Origin: Acidobacteriota bacterium
GTDB lineage: Bacteria > Acidobacteriota > Thermoanaerobaculia > Multivoradales > Multivoraceae
DNA length: 64,000 nucleotides
Direction of reading: 5' to 3'
Assembly: GCA_028877275.1 (NCBI GenBank)
Contig: JAPPFP010000001.1
Span: 1 to 64,000 of the forward strand
Part shown: positions 59,106 through 64,000 of the stretch, piece after piece
Position numbering within the stretch: the stretch's first letter is position 1
Layout: each line of letters begins with the position of its first letter
The notes under the pieces: model-generated
Told to the model about the DNA's origin: nothing
Database searches by the model: none
What the model saw: the letters and a program-made list of their open reading frames with translations, nothing else
Position numbers and translations under genes: made by a program

Positions 59106-59542
59106 GGAGCGCGCAGGGTGACCAGGGAGATCGTCCTCTCGCCCGCGACCGGTCCCGCCTGCAGGGCGGTCACCTGGAGAGTGACCTCGGTGACATCCAG
59201 GGACTCACCCGGGCGTCCGGGTTCGGCCACGGGAACGGTACGCACGACGCGCCGGAAGCGGGGCGCCTCGGCGGCGCACGCGGCCTGCCAGACCGCCGCG
59301 GAGGGGCACCAGACCTGCTCCAGGTCCTCGGCGTCGCCGAGATCCGGAAGGCTGTCGAGATCCGGAAGGGACGCGCGCGCCATCGCGGCGAGAGCGTCCG
59401 CGCGACGCGCCTCGAGGTTGTTCAGCCCCGATTGAACGAGCAGAGCGAGCACGGCGGCCGCGGTCAGCCCCAGCAAGGCGAAGGAGACGAGCACCTCGAC
59501 CAGACTGAAACCGGCGACGGCGGCGCGGCGGGTCCTGCTCAT
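59102..59542 (-). CDS. PilV-like minor pilin
   Basis: A 146-residue prepilin: short leader MSRTRRAAVAG, cleavage G/FSLVEVLVSFALLGLTAAAVLALL with Glu at +5. Typical of PilV. The rest holds one Cys pair (WCPSAAVWQAACAAE), possibly a disulfide loop. Start ATG 59542, 29 bp after the prepilin peptidase gene. Confidence 0.88.
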   Translation of the reverse strand: MSRTRRAAVAGFSLVEVLVSFALLGLTAAAVLALLVQSGLNNLEARRADALAAMARASLPDLDSLPDLGDAEDLEQVWCPSAAVWQAACAAEAPRFRRVVRTVPVAEPGRPGESLDVTEVTLQVTALQAGPVAGERTISLVTLRAP

Positions 59543-59571
59543 ACAGACCAGGACGGAATTGGCGGGCCGTT

Positions 59572-60363
59572 CTACAGCAGGGACGTGTAGGCGGCGATCA
59601 GGCGTGCCCCGAAGAACAGCGACGCGACGGCGCCTACCGCCAGGAAGACGCCGAAGGGGAGCCTGGAACTCCAGCCCAGCCGGCCTCGGACCAGGAAGAG
59701 GAGACCGGCAACCGCGCCGATCAGCGACGCGAGGAACAACGTAAGCAGCGTTCCGCCGACGCCGAGGAAGGCGCCGACCGCGGCGAGCATCTTCACGTCC
59801 CCGAGCCCCATGCCACGCACGCGGCGAAGGAGGTACCAGAGCCCGATGAGCAACAGCAGTGAGCCCGCCCCCACCGCGGCGCCGACCACGGCGTTCCGGG
59901 GCGTGGTCCAGCCAACCACGAAGGAGGCGGCCAGACCGAGTCCAATGCCACCATAGGTCAGCGGGTCGGGGAGCAGCAGGTGGGTCGCGTCGATGATGGC
60001 CAGCACCAGCATGAGGCTGCAGAAGACGGCGGCCACAAGACCGTCGAAGGTCGGCCCGAACACGAGCCAGGAGGCGAGCCAGAGAAGGCCGCTGGCCGCC
60101 TCGACCGCCGGGTAGCGCCAGGCGATCGGCTCGCCACAAGACCTGCAGCGGCCGCGGAGAACCAGGAAACTGAACAGCGGCACGTTGTCCAGGGCGGCAA
60201 TCCGGGCGCTGCAGTGGGGACAGCGCGAGCGCGGCCGAACGATCGACTCGCCTCGCGGCAGTCGCCAGGCGACCACGTTGAGGAAGCTGCCGACGCACAG
60301 GCCGACCACCGCGGCGTACACAGCTCCGAAGGCGACAATCGCCGGCGCCGTTCCGGCGGTCAT
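59572..60363 (-). CDS. pilD: Prepilin leader peptidase / N-methyltransferase
   Basis: A 263-residue aspartic membrane protease of the type IV pilus and type II secretion systems. The N-terminal part has LCVGSFLNVVAWRLPRGESIVRPRSRCPHC and a second CRSC, forming the four-Cys zinc site. The catalytic Asp residues are in IIDATHLLLPD and MGLGDVKMLA (GxGD). About seven TM helices. It overlaps the upstream M20 gene by 4 bp and is followed by minor pilins, its substrates. Confidence 0.94.
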   Translation of the reverse strand: MTAGTAPAIVAFGAVYAAVVGLCVGSFLNVVAWRLPRGESIVRPRSRCPHCSARIAALDNVPLFSFLVLRGRCRSCGEPIAWRYPAVEAASGLLWLASWLVFGPTFDGLVAAVFCSLMLVLAIIDATHLLLPDPLTYGGIGLGLAASFVVGWTTPRNAVVGAAVGAGSLLLLIGLWYLLRRVRGMGLGDVKMLAAVGAFLGVGGTLLTLFLASLIGAVAGLLFLVRGRLGWSSRLPFGVFLAVGAVASLFFGARLIAAYTSLL

Positions 60364-61787
60364 GGCTGCCCGCCGCTCCCCCGAACCAGCGCGGCTACGA
60401 CCCGTTTCATCATCTCGCAGCCGCGAAGGAAGCCGTCCACCGGTATCCGCTCATCGAGTCCATGGATCCCCGCGGCGTCCCCGCTGGCCACGACGAAGGG
60501 GGAGAAGCCGTAGGCCTCGACTCCGCGCCGGCGGAAGAAGCGCGAGTCCGTGGCGCCGGCGATCATGGCCGGCGCCACCGGTGCGCGCACCCCGAGGACG
60601 CGTTCCAGCGTCCGGTACACGTCGCTGTCCGTGCTCGACGCCGGACTGGCGCCGGAACGCAGGAGTTCCTCGACGTGGATGCCGGTACCCAGCACGGTGT
60701 CGACCCGCCGGCGGAAGGCCTCGGCATCGCTGTCCGGCAGCAGCCGGGCATCGATCAGCGCCACCGCCTCAGCCGGCGCCACGTTGACCGGTCCGGCGCC
60801 ATTGTCGATCCGGGTGATCTGAACCGTGTCGCGGAAACTCGCCGACATGCCGGGCAGCAGTATCCGGTCCAGGCCGCCGACTCGAAGGCGCCGGTCGAGC
60901 TCCGCCTGCACGGCCTCGATCGGCTGATCGAAGACTTCGGCGAACTCGTCCGAATGGAACGCCGCGAGTTCCCGATAGGCCTCGTGCGCCGCGGAGGTCA
61001 CACGCCACGGATGCTCCAGTTCGAGGACCCGGTTCAGCGCCCGCACCAGCCGGTGCGTGGGGCTCGCGGGGTTGAATCCCGAACCGTGCCCTCCGCGCCC
61101 GGTGGCCGTGACGCGAAGCCAGAGCACCTGCTTCTGCGCCGTCTCGATCCCCCACCAAAGCAGCCGGTCCCCGGTCACCCGGTTGACGCCCGCCTCGTTC
61201 AGCACCGCCTCGGCATCGTCGAACAGCTCCCAGTGCTCCTGCAGCAGCCAGCCGACACCGTCGGCGCCGCCCGCCTCCTCGTCGGCGCTGGCGACGAAGA
61301 CCAGGTCGCGGCGGCGCGGCTGCCCGCTCTCGAGCAGGTGCAGCATCGCGCCCAGGTGGGCAATGCCGAGACTCTTCGCATCGACGGCGCCGCGGCCCCA
61401 GATCTTCCCGTCGTGCATCGTGCCGCCGAACGGCGGCCGGCTCCAGCCCTCTCCCGCGGGGACCACGTCGACGTGATGCAGCAGCACCAGGGCGCCGCCC
61501 CCGGCGTCGCGGACGCTCGCCGGCAGCCGGGCGTAGAGGTTGGCCCGGCCGTTGGGACTGATCAGCACGCGAACGTCGATCTCTCCCGCCGGGTCGTGGC
61601 GTTCGATCAGCGAAGCCAGGTACTCGACCGCGGCCTGCTCGTGGCCCGGAGGATTGCTGGTGTCGAAGGCCAGGTACGTCTGGAGCCACGCGACCGGTCC
61701 CGCGCCGGCGAACGCCGGCCCGGCCGCCAGCAGAACCGCCGCGGAGGCTGCAAGAAGCCCGTTTCGCCGCGCGCCGGGCACCCTCAC
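60360..61787 (-). CDS. M20 family metallopeptidase (exported)
   Basis: A 475-residue zinc peptidase of the M20/CPG2-like type, with signal peptide LLAASAAVLLAAGPAFAG. Zinc ligands: LLHHVDVVPAG (His, with the catalytic Asp), GRGAVDAKS (bridging Asp), SADEEAGG (catalytic Glu and ligand Glu), and HGLDERIP near the end (ligand His). The dimerisation domain lies between (about 220-350). It probably cleaves dipeptides or N-acylated amino acids in the periplasm. GTG start overlapping the end of the paralogue upstream. Confidence 0.9.
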   Translation of the reverse strand: MRVPGARRNGLLAASAAVLLAAGPAFAGAGPVAWLQTYLAFDTSNPPGHEQAAVEYLASLIERHDPAGEIDVRVLISPNGRANLYARLPASVRDAGGGALVLLHHVDVVPAGEGWSRPPFGGTMHDGKIWGRGAVDAKSLGIAHLGAMLHLLESGQPRRRDLVFVASADEEAGGADGVGWLLQEHWELFDDAEAVLNEAGVNRVTGDRLLWWGIETAQKQVLWLRVTATGRGGHGSGFNPASPTHRLVRALNRVLELEHPWRVTSAAHEAYRELAAFHSDEFAEVFDQPIEAVQAELDRRLRVGGLDRILLPGMSASFRDTVQITRIDNGAGPVNVAPAEAVALIDARLLPDSDAEAFRRRVDTVLGTGIHVEELLRSGASPASSTDSDVYRTLERVLGVRAPVAPAMIAGATDSRFFRRRGVEAYGFSPFVVASGDAAGIHGLDERIPVDGFLRGCEMMKRVVAALVRGSGGQP

Positions 61788-63235
61788 CGGGCCGCCTCCG
61801 GCGCCAGGTCGAGAAGGTCCAGTACGACCTGACGGTAGAGATCGACACCGTCGATGAACGCCGGCAGGGCGATCTTCTCGTTCGGACCCGCCACGGTCAT
61901 CGAATCGACGGCCAGGAACCGGAAGGGCGTGAATCCGTAGGCAGCGATGCCGTGCAGGCGGAAGAAGCGGGCGTCGTTGGCGTAGCGCGCCAGCAGGTAG
62001 GGGCCGATCCGATCCGGCTCGACGCCGGTGCGCCGGCGCAGCGAGTCGGTCAACTGAAGGTACGCCGGATGATCGAGGGGGCTGCCGTGTGCCGCGCCCC
62101 GCCGCTCGTGGATGCGAATCTCCACGCCGTCCAGCAGCCGGGCGGGCAGGAGTTCGGCCGCGGCAGCGTCGGCGTCCAGTCCGGGCAGCACGTGGAGGAC
62201 GATGCGCAGCCGGTAGCCGCCAGAAGGAGCGGCTTCGACGAAGAACGGATGCGCCTCGTTGCGAAACAGCGCCTTGAGCAGGTCCGGCAGACCGTCGAAG
62301 AGTTCCGGCTCCTCGAGCACCCGCTCGGGCTCGGCCAGCGCCGCCCGATACTCCGGGTGCTGGCGCGACGCGCCGTAGGCCGCCGCGAAGGCGGCCACCT
62401 CGGGGACCACCGCCACCGGCTTCGCGGTGCCGAGGGCCGCAAGCAGATCGGCGCGCAGCCGCTCCAGGGTCACCGCCGCCGGCGCTGTGGCCGTCACCTC
62501 CAGGAACTGCTTCTGGACAAACGAGGTGCCCCAGTACTTCACGTCGTTCGTCCAGGTCGCCTCCAGCACTCCGCCCTCACCCAGCACGGCCCAGAAGCGC
62601 TCCTTGAGTTCCGGCCGCTGGGCGAGGATGTGGCGCGTCCCCAGGTCGCTGCCGGTCTCCTCGCTGCTCGTCGCGAGGAAGATCAGCGAACGCGCCGGCA
62701 GCCGGCCCGTCTCGTCGATCCGCTCCCTGGCGGCCAGCATCGCGGCGAGCTGAGCCACCGTCACGCTCTTCATGTCGAACACGCCGCGGCCGATGATCCA
62801 TGGCGGCTCGATCCGCCCCTCGAAGGGCGGCACCTCCCACTCCTCCGGACGCCGCACCGGCTCGACGTCGAGGTGGTTGTGGAGCACCAGCGCTTCCCGG
62901 CTCTCACCTTCGAGGGTCGCCCAGAGGTTCGCCCGCGCGCCCTCGTGCGGCTCGATCTCCACGGCAATGCCCGCATCCTCGAGGATGCCGGCGAGGTAAC
63001 GCGCGGCATCGATCTCGCGACCGGTGTCCGTCGTGTCGATCCGCACCAGGTCCTGAAGGCGCCGGACGTTCTCGTCCGCCTCGAAGTCGACATCCCGCCA
63101 GCTCGTGTCGAAGACCGGAGGCGGCGCCGTCCGCCGGGAGAACACGACGGCGAAGGCAAGGGCCGCGAACAAGGTTCCATAGAGCACGATCCGGGCAGCC
63201 AGGCGTTGCCGCGCCTTCGACTTCGCGCTCGACAT
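61784..63235 (-). CDS. M20 family metallopeptidase (membrane-anchored)
   Basis: A 483-residue M20 peptidase with an N-terminal TM anchor (IVLYGTLFAALAFAVVFS). Zinc-site parts: VLHNHLDVEPV, GRGVFDMKS, SSEETGSD, and GPNEKIALP, where the last His is replaced by Asn (HGxDE in the paralogue reads GPNEK), so one zinc site may be weaker. It resembles the paralogue downstream (about 25-30% by eye). Start ATG 63235 chosen over 63262; a TAAGCT -10-like box is 10 nt upstream. Confidence 0.87.
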   Translation of the reverse strand: MSSAKSKARQRLAARIVLYGTLFAALAFAVVFSRRTAPPPVFDTSWRDVDFEADENVRRLQDLVRIDTTDTGREIDAARYLAGILEDAGIAVEIEPHEGARANLWATLEGESREALVLHNHLDVEPVRRPEEWEVPPFEGRIEPPWIIGRGVFDMKSVTVAQLAAMLAARERIDETGRLPARSLIFLATSSEETGSDLGTRHILAQRPELKERFWAVLGEGGVLEATWTNDVKYWGTSFVQKQFLEVTATAPAAVTLERLRADLLAALGTAKPVAVVPEVAAFAAAYGASRQHPEYRAALAEPERVLEEPELFDGLPDLLKALFRNEAHPFFVEAAPSGGYRLRIVLHVLPGLDADAAAAELLPARLLDGVEIRIHERRGAAHGSPLDHPAYLQLTDSLRRRTGVEPDRIGPYLLARYANDARFFRLHGIAAYGFTPFRFLAVDSMTVAGPNEKIALPAFIDGVDLYRQVVLDLLDLAPEAAR

Positions 63236-63245
63236 CTGCGGAATC

Positions 63246-63251
63246 AGCTTA
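63246..63251 (-). promoter_or_regulatory. Candidate -10 box of M20-pilin operon
   Basis: TAAGCT on the minus strand, 10 nt before ATG 63235, heads a six-gene run (two M20 peptidases, pilD and three pilus genes). A transcript would have a leader of about 3 nt. Confidence 0.38.
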
Positions 63252-63295
63252 GCGCCTCCCACCTGACCTGTACGGTCCTGAAGCTGCTACCGTCC

Positions 63296-64000
63296 ATGCC
63301 GCCGCTCGTGCAGCTCTCCAACCACCAGCCGTTCCGCGGCATCGGAAGGGGCCTGCTGATCCTGCTCCTGCTGGGCACGGTCACCTTTGCCGCGCTCGGC
63401 TTTGTCGGCGACTTCGGGCAGATCCGCGATCTGATCCGGGACTTCAGCCTCTCGACGCTGGTCGTCGTGCTGCTGCTGTCCGCGGTCAACTACTGGCTGC
63501 GCTTCCTTCGCTGGCAGATGTACCTGCGGCAGCTCGACATCCGCCTGCACTGGAGCCGCAGTCTCGCCATCTTCCTGACCGGTTTCCTGCTCGCGGTAAC
63601 CCCGGGCAAGGCCGGCGAGCTGGCCAAGGCCTGGCTGGCGCGGGAGTTCGGCGGCGGACGGGCGCGTCCGGTGGTCGCCGTCGTCGTCACCGAACGGCTG
63701 CTCGACGTGTTCGCCGTCCTGCTGCTGCTCCTGTCCTCGGTCTTCGTCTTCACCGGCCAGCGCTCGTTCGTCGCGCCCATCGTCCTCGTCGCGGCGGGCG
63801 CCGTGATCGCCGTGGCGTACGGCCCGCTCACGAGACGACTGCTGCCGCTGCTGGCGAAGACCCGACTCGCCAGAGGGCGCGCCGCCGTACTGATCGACAT
63901 TCACCAGGCCTTCACCAGACTGGTGGAGCCCCGGATGCTGCTTCCCGGACTCGCCCTGTCCACCGCGGCGTGGGCGGCTGAGGGAATCGGCTGCGCGCTC
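63296..64000 (+). CDS. Lysylphosphatidylglycerol synthase-like TM protein (partial)
   Basis: The first 235 codons of a membrane protein cut by the end of the window. About six TM helices are visible. NYWLRFLRWQMYLRQLDIRLHW and LTGFLLAVTPGKAGELAKAWLARE match the UPF0104/AglD/MprF-flippase-like family, with PGKAGE as the signature; VTERLLDVFAVLLLL follows. Proposed roles are lipid translocation or glycosyl-lipid synthesis. ATG 63296 is the first start after the divergent M20 operon. Confidence 0.85.
   Translation, partial: MPPLVQLSNHQPFRGIGRGLLILLLLGTVTFAALGFVGDFGQIRDLIRDFSLSTLVVVLLLSAVNYWLRFLRWQMYLRQLDIRLHWSRSLAIFLTGFLLAVTPGKAGELAKAWLAREFGGGRARPVVAVVVTERLLDVFAVLLLLLSSVFVFTGQRSFVAPIVLVAAGAVIAVAYGPLTRRLLPLLAKTRLARGRAAVLIDIHQAFTRLVEPRMLLPGLALSTAAWAAEGIGCAL

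Overview
The window is high-G+C DNA from a Gram-negative bacterium. It encodes an outer-membrane assembly lipoprotein (BamD), a CpoB-like factor, a TonB/ExbB/ExbD energy system, an RseP-type protease, type IV pilus minor pilins and MEP-pathway enzymes (Dxr, IspH). Gene content and style (dense, nearly all genes overlapping or abutting, many GTG/TTG starts) would fit an Acidobacteriota-like lineage. That placement is inference; no rRNA gene is present to anchor it.

Layout. 1-3067: a sparse, visibly less G+C-rich stretch with an HNH endonuclease gene and unrecognised ORFs, ending at the 3' end of a tRNA-Ser(TGA) gene; it looks like one end of an integrated island. 3068-4476: tRNA-Ser and serS. 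4546-12360: an envelope polysaccharide locus (multi-TM protein, GT2-GT2 fusion, GT2-GT4 fusion, polyprenyl-phosphate sugar transferase). 12446-15323: ispH-purD-PSP1 operon. 15431-19259: Rrf2 regulator, a small exported protein, then HAD, NUDIX, small membrane protein and GT9. 19463-19873: four tRNAs (Arg-CCG, His-GTG, Arg-TCT, Pro-TGG). 20114-24229: UvrD helicase, GlmU, TPR-like protein. 24341-28126: GNAT enzyme and two divergent membrane glycosyltransferases. 28123-35449: a long forward run truA-cdsA-dxr-rseP-PASTA-rpe-bamD-cpoB. 35453-40585: lytic transglycosylase, Fis-like protein, TatA, AmgK-like kinase, PgeF, GatB. 40661-45086: exbB-exbD-exbD-tonB-TPR-TPR operon. 45253-49165: RuvC, YebC, FolC, RpiB, a Lys-rich protein, PurE. 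49229-53674: carboxyltransferase subunit and a TldD/TldE pair. 53671-56314: TPR protein and SelA. 56311-63235: two M20 peptidases, prepilin peptidase and three pilus proteins. 63296 to the end: a truncated LPG-synthase-like membrane protein.

The most unusual content is a set of dispersed palindromic elements. The main family (called R1 here) is a chain of short G+C-rich hairpins ending in CGCACCCAGTGTG, present alone or as head-to-head pairs at eleven places. At four of these it lies in frame inside glycosyltransferase genes, in three different reading frames without stop codons. A second family (S) lies in frame in two of the same kind of gene. A 28-bp perfect palindrome is in frame in the sugar transferase. 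A fourth, 179-bp inverted repeat forms the C-terminus of a TPR protein. This resembles the in-frame palindromic elements of Rickettsia (RPE) in principle, but no sequence relation is claimed. Two other points deserve attention: purD appears to start at CTG behind a good Shine-Dalgarno sequence, and several operon-heading genes have a -10-like TANNNT hexamer only 7-10 nt before the start codon, which suggests leaderless mRNAs.
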